Part shown: in pieces, positions 24,111 through 35,900 of the stretch
How positions within the stretch are numbered: the stretch's first letter is position 1
How the letters are laid out: each line of letters begins with the position of its first letter
Position numbers and translations under genes: made by a program
The notes under the pieces: model-generated
Told to the model about the DNA's origin: nothing
The model's input: only the letters and a program-made list of their open reading frames with translations
The model's database searches: none
Source: Nemertoderma westbladi
Taxonomy: Eukaryota > Xenacoelomorpha > Nemertodermatida > Nemertodermatidae
Assembly: GCA_032718475.1 (NCBI GenBank)
Contig: JAUCBJ010004893.1
Location: forward strand, 186,001 to 250,000
Direction: 5' to 3'
Length of the DNA stretch: 64,000 nt

Positions 24111-27100
24111 AAGTTTGGTAACACATTCACATGGGCTACATTAGTTTTGTAACACTTTCTCATGCGCCTCAGTTGTTTGGTAACACTTTCACATGTGCCA
24201 TATTAGCTTGGTAACACATGCACATGGGCCACATTCGTTTTGTTACACTTTCTCATGCGCCTCAGTTGTTTGATAACACTTTCACATGAGCCTCAGTTGT
24301 TTGGTAACACTTTCACATGTGCCATATTAGTTTGGTAACACTTTCACATGGGCCACATTAATTTGGTAACACTTTCACATGGGCCACAGTATTTTGGTAA
24401 CACTTTCTTATGTGCCTCAGTTGCTTGGTAACAATTTCACATGTGCCACATTAGTTTGGTAACACTTTCACATGTGCCACATTAATTTGGTAACACTTTC
24501 ACATGGGCCACATTAGTTTTGTAACACTTTCTGGGCCACATTAATTTGGTAACACTTTCACATGGGCCACAGTATTTTGGTAACACTTTCTTGTGTGCCT
24601 CAGTTGCTTGGTAACAATTTCACATGTGGCACATTAGTTTGGTAACACTTTCACATGTGCCACATTAATTTGGTAACACTTTCACATGGGCCACATTAGT
24701 TTTGTAACACTTTCTCATGAGCCTCAGTTGTTTGGTAACACTTTCACATGGGTCTCAGTTGTTTGGTAACACGTTCACTTTCACATTGGCCATATTAGTT
24801 TGGTAACACTTTCACATGTATCATATTAGTTTGGTAACACTTTCACAAGGGCCACAGTATTTTGGTAACACTTTCTTATGTGCCTCAGTTGCTTGGTAAC
24901 AATTTCACATGTGCCACATTACCTTAGTAAAACTTTCACATGTGCCACATTAATTTGGTAACACTTTCACATGGGCCACATTAGTTTTGTAACACTTTCT
25001 GGGCCACATTAATTTGGTAACACTTTCACATGGGCCACATTATTTTGGTAACACTTTCTTGTGTGCCTCAGTTGCTTGGTAAGAATTTCACATGTGGCAC
25101 ATTAGTTTAGTAACACTTTCACATGTGCCACATTAATTTGGTAACACTTTCACATGGGCCACATTAGTTTTGTAACACTTTCTCATGAGCCTCAGTTGTT
25201 TGGTAACACTTTCACAAGGGCCACAGTATTTTGGTAACACTTTCTTATGTGCCTCAGTTGCTTGGTAACAATTTCACATGTGCCACATTACCTTAGTAAA
25301 ACTTTCACATGTGCCACATTAATTTGGTAACACTTTCACATGGGCCACATTAGTTTTGTAACACTTTCTCATGAGCCTCAGTTGTTTGGTAACACTTTCA
25401 CATGAGTCTCAGTTGTTTGGTAACACTTTCACTTTCACATTGGCCATATTATTTTGGTAACACTTTCACATGGGCCACATTAGTTTTGTAACACTTTCTC
25501 ATGAGCCTCAGTTGTTTGGTAACACTTTCACATGGGTCTCAGTTGTTTGGTAACACTCACTTTCACATTGGCCATATTAGTTTGGTAACACTTTCACATG
25601 TGCCATATTAGTTTGGTAACACTTTCACATGTGCCATATTAGTTTGGTAACTCTTTCACATGTGCCATATTAGTTTAGTAACACTTTCACATGTGCCACA
25701 TTGGTTTTGTAACACTTTCTCATGCGCCTCAGTTGTTGGGTAACACTTTCACATGGGCCTAGTTGTTTGGTAACACTTTCACATTGGCCATATTAGTTTG
25801 GTAACACTTTCTCATGGGCCACATTAGTTTGGAAACACTTTCTTATGTGCCTCAGTTGCTTGGTAACAATTTCACATGTGCCACATTACCTTAGTAAAAC
25901 TTTCACATGTGCCACATTAATTTGGTAACACTTTCACATGGGCCACATTAGTTTTGTAACACTTTCTCATAAGCCTCAGTTGTTTGGTAACACTTTCACA
26001 TGGGTCTCAGTTGTTTGGTAACACTTTCACTTTCACATTGGCCATATTAGTTTGGTAACACTTTCACATGTGCCATATTAGTTTGGTAACACTTTCACAT
26101 GTGCCATATTAGTTTGGTAACACTTTCACATGTGCCATATTAGTTTAGTAACACTTTCACATGTGCCACATTGGTTTTGTAACACTTTCTCATGCGCCTC
26201 AGTTGTTGGGTAACACTTTCACATGGGCCTAGTTGTTTGGTAACACTTTCACATTGGCCATATTAGTTTGGTAACACTTTCACATGGGCCACATTAGTTT
26301 TGTAACACTTTCTCATGAGCCTCAGTTGTTTGGTAACACTTTCACATGATCATCAGTTGTTTGGTAACACTTTCACATGGGCCACAATAGTTTGATAAAA
26401 CATACACATGGGCCTGGGCCACATTAGTTTGGAAACACTTTCTCATGGGCCACATTAGTTTGGAAACACTTTCACATGTGCCACATTAGTTTTGTAACAC
26501 TTTCTGGGCCACATTAGTTTTGTAACACTTTCTGGGCCACATTAGTTTGGTAACACTTTCACATGTGTCACATTAGTTTGGTAACACTTTCACATGTGCC
26601 ACATTAGTTTGGAAACACTTTCACATGTGCCACATTAGTTTTGTAACACTTTCTGGGCCACATTAGTTTGGTAACACTTTCACATGGGCCACAGTAGTTT
26701 GGTATCACTTTCTTATGTGCCTCAGTTGTTTAGTAACAATTTCACATGTGCCACATTAATTTGGTAACACTTTCACATGGTCCACATTAGTTTTGTAACA
26801 CTTTCTCATGCGCCTCAGTTGTTTGGTAACACTTTCACATGTGCCACATTAGTTTGGTAACACTTTCTCATGAGCCTCAGTTGTTTGGTAACACTTTCAC
26901 ATGTGCCACATTAGTTCGGTAATACATTCACATGGGCCACATTAGTTTGGTAACACTTTCTCATGGGCCACAGTTGTTTGGTAACACTTTCACATGCGCC
27001 TCAGTTGTTTGGTAACACTTTCACATGTGCCACATTAGTTTGGTAATACATTCACATGGGCCACATTAGTTTGGTAACACTTTCTCATGGGCCACAGTTG

Positions 27101-28465
27101 TTTGGTAACACTTTCACATGTGCCACATTAGTTTGGTACCACTTTCACATGGGCCACATTAGTTTGGTAACACTTTCACATGGGCCACATTAGTTTTGTA
27201 ACATTTTCTCATAAGCCTCAGTTGTTTGGTAACACTTTCACATGTGCCACATTAGTTTAGTACACTTTCACATCATATGTGCGACATTAGTTTGTTAACA
27301 CTTTCTCATGAACCTCAGTAGTTTGGTAACACTTTCTCATGAACGTCAGTAGATTGGTAACACTTTCTCATGAACGTCAGTAGTTTGGTAACACTTTCTC
27401 ATGAACGTCAGTAGTTTGGTAACACTTTCTCATGAACGTCAGTAGTTTGGTAACACTTTCTCAAGAACGTCAGTAGTTTGGTAACACTTTCTCATGAACG
27501 TCAGTAGTTTGGTAACACTTTCTCATGAACGTCAGTAGTTTGGTAACAGTATCTCATGGGCCACATTAGTTTGGTAACACTTTCTCATGAACGTCAGTAG
27601 TTTGGTAACACTTTCTCATGAACGTCAGTAGTTTGGTAACACTTTCTCATGAACGTCAGTAGTTTGGTAACACTTTCTCATGAACGTCAGTAGTTTGGTA
27701 ACACTTTCTCATGAACGTCAGTAGTTTGGTAACAGTATCTCATGGGCCACATTAGTTTGGTAACACTTTCTCATGAACGTCAGTAGTTTGGTAACACTTT
27801 CTCATGAACGTCAGTAGTTTGGTAACACTTTCTCATGAACGTCAGTAGTTTGGTAACACTTTCTCATGAACGTCAGTAGTTTGGTAACACTTTCTCATGA
27901 ACGTCAGTAGTTTGGTAACACTTTCTCATGAACGTCAGTAGTTTGGTAACAGTATCTCATGGGCCACATTAGTTTGGTAACACTTTCTCAAGAACGTCAG
28001 TAGTTTGGTAACACTTTCTCATGAACGTCAGTAGTTTGGTAACACTTTCTCATGAACGTCAGTAGTTTGGTAACAGTATCTCATGGGCCACATTAGTTTG
28101 GTAACACTTTCTCATGAACGTCAGTAGTTTGGTAACACTTTCTCATGAACGTCAGTAGTTTGGTAACACTTTCTCATGAACGTCAGTAGTTTGGTAACAC
28201 TTTCTCATGAACGTCAGTAGTTTGGTAACAGTATCTCATGGGCCACATTAGTTTGGTAACACTTTCTCATGAACGTCAGTAGTTTGGTAACACTTTCTCA
28301 TGAACGTCAGTAGTTTGGTAACACTTTCTCATGAACGTCAGTAGTTTGGTAACACTTTCTCATGAACGTCAGTAGTTTGGTAACACTTTCTCATGAACGT
28401 CAGTAGTTTGGTAACACTTTCTCATGAACGTCAGTAGTTTGGTAACAGTTTCACATGGGCCACTG
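24111..28465. repeat. 31-bp intronic minisatellite of COX11, about 140 copies
   Basis: The unit centres on AGTTTGGTAACACTTTC. Two sub-families are visible. Units ending ACATGGGCCACATT, ATGTGCCACATT or CCTCAGTTG dominate 24111-27280 and are heterogeneous. Units ending TCATGAACGTCAGT dominate 27290-28440 and are nearly identical, interrupted every 4-7 units by a variant CAGTATCTCATGGGCC. The right half therefore expanded more recently. Segments of several hundred bp recur in the left half (for example the runs starting near 25560 and 26030). Confidence 0.96.
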
Positions 28466-28505
28466 TAGGTGTTGGGTAAATAATGTTCTACTTAATTTCT
28501 TTCAG

Positions 28506-28742
28506 TGTTTTTGTTTTGAGGAACAGCTGTTACAGCCGGGAGAGACTGTAGATATGCCGGTGCTGTTCTACATAGACCCCGAGTACGCGGAAGATAAGGG
28601 CTTGGTCTACAGCAACACCATCGGCCTGCAGTACACATTCTTCGAAGCTAAAGAAGGTTTCAACGTCCCACGTCCGGACTTCGAAAAGTATTTATCGGAA
28701 ATACCAAACTCAACTACTGATATTCCTGTACAACCCGCGTAA
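28506..28742 (+). CDS. COX11: COX11, exon 2
   Basis: Follows the acceptor TTTCTTTCAG at phase 0 and continues exactly at the expected position with CFCFEEQ (residues 235-241), the invariant Cys-x-Cys copper-binding motif. Then come VDMPVLFYIDPEYAED and YTFFEAKEG, both hallmarks of the family C-terminus. Stop TAA at 28740-28742. The C-terminal tail after YTFFEAKEG is somewhat longer than in vertebrates and low in conservation. Confidence 0.96.
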   Translation, partial: CFCFEEQLLQPGETVDMPVLFYIDPEYAEDKGLVYSNTIGLQYTFFEAKEGFNVPRPDFEKYLSEIPNSTTDIPVQPA

Positions 28743-28953
28743 TTTATGTGTAAACGCAAGGCCGAAAACCACAGCCGTTAACGACAAATTAACGTTAAAT
28801 ACAATAATGTTTTAGATGGAATTGTCTTACCTCTGTAACCTGTTCTTTTCCCTCAATTAGTAATTAACATTAATATAACTCTCTAACTCCAATAGTGGCT
28901 GTCGGTATAGCGTAGGGTAGAGTTTTTTATATGTCGTACTGATTGAATAGTTA

Positions 28954-28959
28954 AATAAA
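28954..28959 (+). terminator. Candidate COX11 poly(A) signal
   Basis: AATAAA lies 212 nt after the COX11 stop codon. It is the first canonical hexamer I see downstream. Confidence 0.45.
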
Positions 28960-29544
28960 TTTAAAACAAAAATCGTCAGTTCTTAAAAACAAACATTTAC
29001 AAACTGTGTTACATTTTTGGAATCCTTGCATGGTCAGCTTTCTAACAATACCAACAAATCACTATAAGGTTGAAGAATAACTGCGGTGTAACTGGTGCAA
29101 TATCGACGGAGACACCTTTTCTAAACACTTGTAGCTAAAGAATGAAAGCGAAAATAAAACTTCTGGCTCATCCAGTCAGTGGTCGGGAGGTGATATTATT
29201 TGTTTCAAATTTCATGCAATCTCATTAAGATTTGTAGAAAAATTTGGGGAAGGGAGGGGTTTGGGGGCACCGCACGCACAGTTACTCTGGAGTCCCGAAT
29301 AGACGGGGTGGGTGGAAAATTTTTATTATGCTAGTAGTCGGGGTGGTGGAATAAACGTGGTGGGTGGAAAATTTTGAAAACTTAAGGCCTACAGTATACT
29401 TACTTAACATACTTATTGGCATACAGGTACAGTGCGATTAATTACACACCAATAAATTAATAACTTTCACTATAAGATACTATTTTGAGTACCGGTACTA
29501 TTATTTGGTAACATGTAACCGCCCGGACGATACCTGTGCTGTGT
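28960..29544. other. Intergenic, no gene seen
   Basis: COX11 downstream region. It contains a small duplicated stretch with GGTGGGTGGAAAATTTT at about 29308 and 29359. Confidence 0.4.
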
Positions 29545-29851
29545 GTGAGACATTGATTCGTTAACGTCGTGGGTGTTGTTGATCTATAAGTCACGGAGTT
29601 GGCGGAATTTCATCTGATATCTTCCAAGAAGTTGTTTACACCCACTCGTACCAGATTAGCGACTTTAATTATAATTCTTATCGACCTGTTAGTTGCTATT
29701 ATACGTGATCGCGTATAGCTGCTATAGGCCTAATTGAGCAATGAATGATGGATGATATTTGATGATTTCCCTACAGGGTAGCACTATATCTATATCGGAA
29801 TTCCTTTACTAATCATTAATAAGTTATATTTCTGAGAAGCAGACAAAACAA
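29545..29851 (-). repeat. 307-bp dispersed repeat, copy 2 (inverted relative to 20733-21039)
   Basis: Reverse-complement match over about 307 bp to 20733-21039 with few differences. The pair brackets the 20-bp array and the whole COX11 gene. No terminal inverted repeat or target duplication identified. Confidence 0.85.
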
Positions 29852-30758
29852 AATGAATATATTAAATCAATAGCTCGGTGAACAGAACATGGCAGTATTT
29901 CCTGTTATTTAGGTTAGCCTTAGAACCCTACATGAATAATAACTGGCATTTAAACGCAATAAATAATTAATAAATTAAATAATTAACATTTAGAAGAAAT
30001 CAAATATGGTTCATAAATTTGCAAATACATTTTTTTACAATCTTGAGTATTTTTTTGCAATCATATAAAATAATATGTTAGGTAGCCTAATCACAACAAA
30101 ATTATGGAAAGTTATTATCAGCTCAATAAACTTACATAGGCGGAAAGGAATATGTCAAGTCACAAGTTGAATTCCCTGGCGGAAATCCTTGCTACCTCTA
30201 TTAATTGGAGTAAAGTGACATCGACCTGTGACTGTCTACTACTGCCCCAAACCAACACTGACCGTCGCTGAACTGAGGTAAGGCATTGTGGTCTGTATGA
30301 AAGGGATCCCCATATCTGGTTCCATAGATAAGGGCCTTGACTGCGCAGAAGGCTATTACTGCAATCTGCTATACCACAACCACTAATGCTGATGAAGCTG
30401 AAATTGACTCATTCTATTTATATAGATATGGAGCAACTTCTCTCGCGCTTGTCTATTTATTACATTGAGTGAAGTATTGATGATGATGGAGATAAAATAA
30501 CTGGTTTCATTGGTTTATCAAGGGAACTGGAGTTGGGAACATCACCGAGTGAGAATGATTCACCGAGTGATATGGTCGACTTTATTTCTCAGTCTGTCGA
30601 TCACTTAGGTACAATACCGGTACCGGTACCTGTGTAAGGAACTGTTAAATGATCCAATTACACCAGACCATCATAATTGAAAATAAAAATAATAATATAA
30701 ATATAAAGGCCTTTATTTTATATATACCGGTAATATAAATGTGACAGAATCCCATCAT
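29852..30758. other. Intergenic between COX11 and CARNMT1
   Basis: AT-rich with no recognised gene. CCGGTACCGGTACC occurs near 30617, one of several CCGGTA-rich spots in the window. Confidence 0.4.
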
Positions 30759-30764
30759 TTTATT
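30759..30764 (-). terminator. Candidate CARNMT1 poly(A) signal
   Basis: TTTATT on the plus strand is AATAAA on the minus strand, about 30 nt beyond the CARNMT1 stop codon. Confidence 0.5.
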
Positions 30765-30794
30765 ATTGTCTAAAAAGTTTAAAAAGTAAATCAA

Positions 30795-31931
30795 TTAACT
30801 TGGTTTGCGAGCCACAAAGAATCCACATTTATACTTATATTCCATCATAGAGACGGGGTTATTGATGTAATTACACGGTAAGTTACGGACTTCCTTTACT
30901 AATAGGAAACCGACTCCTCGTACAGCCGTAATCACGTCGTCCCAACACAGTTCCACGCTCTGTTCGCCCGAGATGTCGGAGTAATGGTAGAGCAACGGGC
31001 CGAGGTTAACGAGCAACCCACCGGGTCGCAGAACGAGGTACATCCGTTCGAGGTACTCGATGATGTTGTGCGCTGTGTCCAGGAAGAAACAACTCGCGAC
31101 GATGTGCCAACAGTCCGGCTCGGTGTAGACATCGAGAAAGTCCCCGGCCGTCATGGAGAAGGCGTCGTCCAGGGTGAGGGAGGAAGGCCGGATGTCCGGG
31201 ATGCGGACAGCTCGCAGCTGGTCGGAAGTAGACCAGTTGTTGAACCAGTGGTGCACCCAGGGGTAGATTACAGCGCCGTACCGCGAGGGGGCGCAGTTGA
31301 GCGCGTAATGCGAGCCGAAGAGCATGTAGTAGGAGAACTCGTTACCTTGTGTGGCGTAGCCATGGGCGGCGATATCTAGGGTGAGACGGCCCAGACCGGC
31401 CCCGGGGACCAGCACACTAACTCGTTCCGAGTCCGACACCGGGAACTCTTCCAGTATAGCGTCTACTATCGGTGCGTAACACGCGGCCCTCTCATCCGCT
31501 CCCTCGGCGCTCCAATCCCGCACAAACTGTTTCAACGTGGTCTGTACCTTCTCCATGTCCGCTCGACTGGGTTTCTCTGCGCTTTCCGACGCCGACTGGG
31601 TCTCGAGCGCCCGGTTACTGAACATGTACTCCACGTCCGCTACCAGGGTTTCTAGAAAGTCTGCGTTCGCCGCCACGCACTCCCGTAGTTGTTGGTGGAA
31701 CCGAGGGATATGGCCCATCATAGCGCGATGCGGTTTCTTCATCCGCGCGTAGGATTCTTCCATCTGTCGAACTCGCGCCAATGAATCCTCCCTATAGAAA
31801 CGGAAGTTACGGATTATTTTTCGGACGTGCTTGTTCTCTAGTTCCTCTTCTTTGCTGGACAAAGTTGAAACCGGCGTTAAATTATTGGTGGAATTAATGA
31901 AATCGTTTGTGTTCGGTTCCATGGCGCTCAT
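30795..31931 (-). CDS. CARNMT1: Carnosine N-methyltransferase (N2227 family)
   Basis: Transfers a methyl group from S-adenosylmethionine to the imidazole of carnosine (beta-alanyl-histidine), giving anserine; related histidine methylation of proteins is known for the family. 378 residues, full length (human protein is about 409). The helical N-terminal region contains KIIRNFRFYRED (38-49). The SAM-binding motif I is VLVPGAGLGRL (173-183), followed by QGNEFSYYML (195-204). Then come CFFLDTAHNIIEYLE (281-295), LRPGGLLVNLGPLLYH (301-316) and C-terminal MMEYKYKCGFFVARKP. The whole coding region is one uninterrupted exon, whereas vertebrate orthologues are multi-exonic. ATG codons occur at residues 1 and 4; the first is taken. 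High GC relative to flanks. Convergent with COX11. Confidence 0.95.
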   Translation of the reverse strand: MSAMEPNTNDFINSTNNLTPVSTLSSKEEELENKHVRKIIRNFRFYREDSLARVRQMEESYARMKKPHRAMMGHIPRFHQQLRECVAANADFLETLVADVEYMFSNRALETQSASESAEKPSRADMEKVQTTLKQFVRDWSAEGADERAACYAPIVDAILEEFPVSDSERVSVLVPGAGLGRLTLDIAAHGYATQGNEFSYYMLFGSHYALNCAPSRYGAVIYPWVHHWFNNWSTSDQLRAVRIPDIRPSSLTLDDAFSMTAGDFLDVYTEPDCWHIVASCFFLDTAHNIIEYLERMYLVLRPGGLLVNLGPLLYHYSDISGEQSVELCWDDVITAVRGVGFLLVKEVRNLPCNYINNPVSMMEYKYKCGFFVARKPS

Positions 31932-32231
31932 TGTGTAGTCAATCTCTCTACTGCTCTTAAGTCTTGTACTCCTGCCTGCCTACCCCTACAGTGCTACTGT
32001 GCCGCAGTCTACAGATACTATTAGGCTTAGTTCAGTAGTTACGTATTAGTACTGTACCGGCATTACAGTACCGGTACTGCAGTATTACCGGTTGATCACA
32101 ATTTCAACATACTGATGGTGTTTCCAACCGGAAACAGACCAGCCTAACTCAAATAGATATGAATTACGTACCGGTACAAAGAATTACGGTACCGGTATTA
32201 TTGCCCATGCCCACCCCCCCCCCCCCCCCCC
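31932..32231. other. CARNMT1 upstream region with CCGGTA motifs and C run
   Basis: Probable promoter region of CARNMT1. ACCGGTA-type motifs occur at least six times (about 32055-32195). A run of 18 C residues at 32214-32231 abuts the next array directly. Confidence 0.5.
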
Positions 32232-33723
32232 ATATATTGTCTAATAATAAATATATTGTCTAATAATAAATATATTGTCTAATAATAAATATATTGTCTA
32301 ATAATAAATATATTGTCTAATAATAAATATATTGTCTAATAATAAATATATTGTCTAATAATAAATATATTGTCTAATAATAAATATATTGTCTAATAAT
32401 AAATATATTGTCTAATAATAAATATTTTGTCTAATAATAAATATATTGTCTAATAATAAATATATTGTCTAATAATAAATATATTGTCTAATAATAAATA
32501 TATTGTCTAATAATAAATATATTGTCTAATAATAAATATATTGTCTAATAATAAATATATTGTCTAATAATAAATATATTGTCTAATAATAAATATATTG
32601 TCTAATAATAAATATATTGTCTAATAATAAATATATTGTCTAATAATAAATATATTGTCTAATAATAAATATATTGTCTAATAATAAATATATTGTCTAA
32701 TAATAAATATATTGTTTAATAATAAATATATTGTCTAATAATAAATATATTGTCTAATAATAAATATATTGTCTAATAATAAATATATTGTCTAATAATA
32801 AATATATTGTCTAATAATAAATATATTGTCTAATAATAAATATATTGTCTAATAATAAAATATATTGTCTAATAATAATTATATTGTCTAATAATAAATA
32901 TATTGTCTAATAATAAATATATTGTCTAATAATAAATATATTGTCTAATAATAAATATATTGTCTAATAATAAATATATTGTCTAATAATAAATATATTG
33001 TCTAATAATAAATATATTGTCTAATAATAAATATATTGTCTAATAATAAATATATTGTCTAATAATAAATATATTGTCTAGTAATAAATATATTGTCTAA
33101 TAATAAATATATTGTCTAATAATAAATATATTGTCTAATAATAAATATATTGTCTAATAATAAATATATTGTCTAATAATAAATATATTGTCTAATAATA
33201 AATATATTGTCTAATAATAAATATATTGTCTAATAATAAATATATTGTCTAATAATAAATATATTGTCTAATAATAAATATATTGTCTAATAATAAATAT
33301 ATTGTCTAATAATAAATATATTGTCTAATAATAAATATATTGTCTAATAATAAATATATTGTCTAATAATAAATATATTGTCTAATAATAAATATATTGT
33401 CTAATAATAAATATATTGTCTAATAATAAATATATTGTTTAATAATAAATATATTGTCTAATAATAAATATATTGTTTAATAATAAATATATTGTCTAAT
33501 AATAAATATATTGTCTAATAATAAATATATTGTCTAATAATAAATATATTGTCTAATAATAAATATATTGTCTAATAATAAAATATATTGTCTAATAATA
33601 ATTATATTGTCTAATAATAAATATATTGTCTAATAATAAATATATTGTCTAATAATAAATATATTGTCTAATAATAAATATATTGTCTAATAATAAATAT
33701 ATTGTCTAATAATAAATATATTG
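32232..33723. repeat. 19-bp AT-rich minisatellite, about 78 copies
   Basis: The unit is ATATATTGTCTAATAATAA. Almost all units are identical. The rare variant pair (an AAAA insertion followed by AATAATAATTATATTG) occurs at about 32857 and again at 33580, an offset of 723 bp, which equals 38 units plus the one inserted base. This shows a large internal duplication. Almost pure A/T, so strand separation should be easy. Confidence 0.97.
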
Positions 33724-33810
33724 TACAAAAAGGCTTTGTCAAATTGAACTCCACACTATCGCATCAAATCAATATTTATATATATCAATATTATTTATAC
33801 TTCTAATTAA

Positions 33811-34216
33811 GCCACAGAATCAAGAATAGAGTCAATGAAACCGCAATCATCGATTTAGTGGGTGTAGACATCTTCAAATTAGGACTGGAGTGTTTAGTTC
33901 CCGAGTTATTGCCTAAAAGGAGCAGGCCGGCTCCTGGCTGAACCCAGCATTTGAGGGTAAATAGTGATATACAACATACACATTAACATACACCAACTTA
34001 TTAGATCATTGCAAGTCGAATGAGTCTGTTCAATAGCGTATATGCTATATATCGCTTAACGTAATATTAGGTTGGGCCGGCCCCGGCCTGCATCTTTTTT
34101 GCAATATCTCGGGAACTAATCACTCTAGTCCTAATTTGTGGTGTCTACTGCCTACTAAATCGATAATTTATTATCGATCACTACTGATTAAATGAGTCTA
34201 TTCTTGATTCTGTGGC
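33811..34216. mobile_element. Fold-back / MITE-like element with ~130-150-bp inverted arms
   Basis: The left arm starts GCCACAGAATCAAGAATAGA and the right arm ends TCTATTCTTGATTCTGTGGC, an exact inverted match of 20 nt. Homology continues inward through ATCGATTTAGT, AATTAGGACT, TTAGTTCCCGAG and ATTGC to about 33935 and 34072. The centre is about 135 bp with a small TATATGC-rich hairpin. No transposase. Target duplication not clear. Confidence 0.8.
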
Positions 34217-35900
34217 ATAATAAAAATGAATCATTTTTAGAGGATTACGTATTTATCGATTTGACGTGATGACGTTGAGTTGAACTATTCTGAAGGTTTC
34301 TGCACCCATTAAGTCGAGAATTGCGGTTCGATTGAGCCTAAGATTTAGTATAAGAAGTTGGGGACAAGAAGTTGGTTAACACGAAAACGGAGTCTATGAG
34401 GCTGTTGGGCACAGTGTCGCTTTCGTGTGAAATATTTAAAGCTATTGGGCTACCACTAAGATAATATATTTTTTGCAATAAAATTTTGCAAAATCACTAT
34501 TGGAATGAAAAAGAACACTTTTTACTAACTTATATAAAAGTTCTCAAACATTTTAGTTTTTGGCCCAGTCTACTAGTCAAGACAGTTTGCCTGTAGGTTT
34601 GCCGCCAAAGCTCACCGTAGCATCATCCCATCATCAACAGATTTAAAGCTTCTGAACACAAATAAACAGGTTTGTAAAATGGCTTACCGCACGTGGATGT
34701 GATGAGAATAGGACCAACTAACTGACACTCCTGTCGAGTCCTGTCTATATTTTATACTGTAGTTCTTACTTGTGACCAAAAATCATTGGACGTAGAGTCT
34801 GAAACCATGGAAACAGCCATTTTGTAGTTCCAAATGGTTGATTCTTGTTTTTTAACATGACGCATTGATAGCTTATTTAAATGGAGCTTTACTGCGTTCG
34901 AAAATTAATTAATTAAAAGCTTCACGCTCACAACTAGGGTTACAATAATAGCACAGTCTAAATAAAGGCTGAACACTGTGAACAGCCGGTACAATTTCTT
35001 CACATTATAGTGTAGTTCATCAAACCTGTTATATGATTCTGTTGGTTAGAGTTGCCGTAATAATTTTTTATAATATAATTCTTACTTGAATTCATGCCTG
35101 TTCTTATTGATAGGTTAATGGGGTATTTCCCACTTGTCAAAGATTTGAAGTTCAAACTTCAAATTGTTTTGACACGTTTTGAGCTCTCACATAATTAATG
35201 CGGTGTATTTTGTTAACAATATAGGATTACACAGAGAATACAACATATTGAAAAACAATTTCAGTTAACATCCCAAATAATATTATTTATAAGCAAATGT
35301 AATAGAAAGACAATAATTACCAACACCTAGTATCCTGCCAGTTTCATACAGTAAGTCTACTTACTACACCAAAACCAGCGCTGGTTACTCACATTCCAAA
35401 TTAGTGATTATCTACGGTAGATCTGTGAAAGTTAAATATTTATGTGTGAACAGGGACGTAGAGGACGATTATTTCAACTTGAGAGTTGAAAGCGGATTAT
35501 AAATATAAGTGGCAGTCATACGAGTACTGTCGTTTACGGACCCAACCCGTGCTTAATAGCATCGGCTCAGAGTAATTTAACAACAATCTAAGTGTTATTG
35601 ATAATGCACAGAGCATGACTTCAGATTAATTAATAGTATATCCGGTATAATTCAATATTGACCTATCTGTTAAGTGCTCATATATGAATGAATGGGTGAA
35701 TTGACAAAGAACTTAGTTCACGTGGAGATGAAAGTAGCTGCTTATTGTAACAGTACCCCCCAGAGTATGGGAATATGGAATAACTTAATAAGTTAAATAA
35801 GTGAGACTGTGTGAGACCATTGTGGGAGTTTTAATGTTAAGTGCATGCATGATCCCGTGCATTATTTTTCGAGCTCGCTCGACTTAATAGTAAGTAGTAG
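34217..35900. other. Unique AT-rich region with one hairpin, no gene seen
   Basis: No exon recognised. At about 35136-35175 an inverted repeat (TTTGAAGTT, 2-nt loop, AACTTCAAA, with TGTCAA/TTGACA outside it) could form a hairpin. Near 35845-35870, GCATGATCCCGTGCATT resembles one unit of the array that starts at 35901. A short AGTAGTAG stretch precedes that array. Confidence 0.5.

Noticed and set aside
30984-31379. 131-codon plus-strand frame inside CARNMT1
   Set aside because: Shadow of the GC-rich CARNMT1 coding strand.
32232-33723. Origin of replication or matrix attachment region
   Set aside because: AT-richness alone is not evidence; the sequence is a plain 19-bp satellite.
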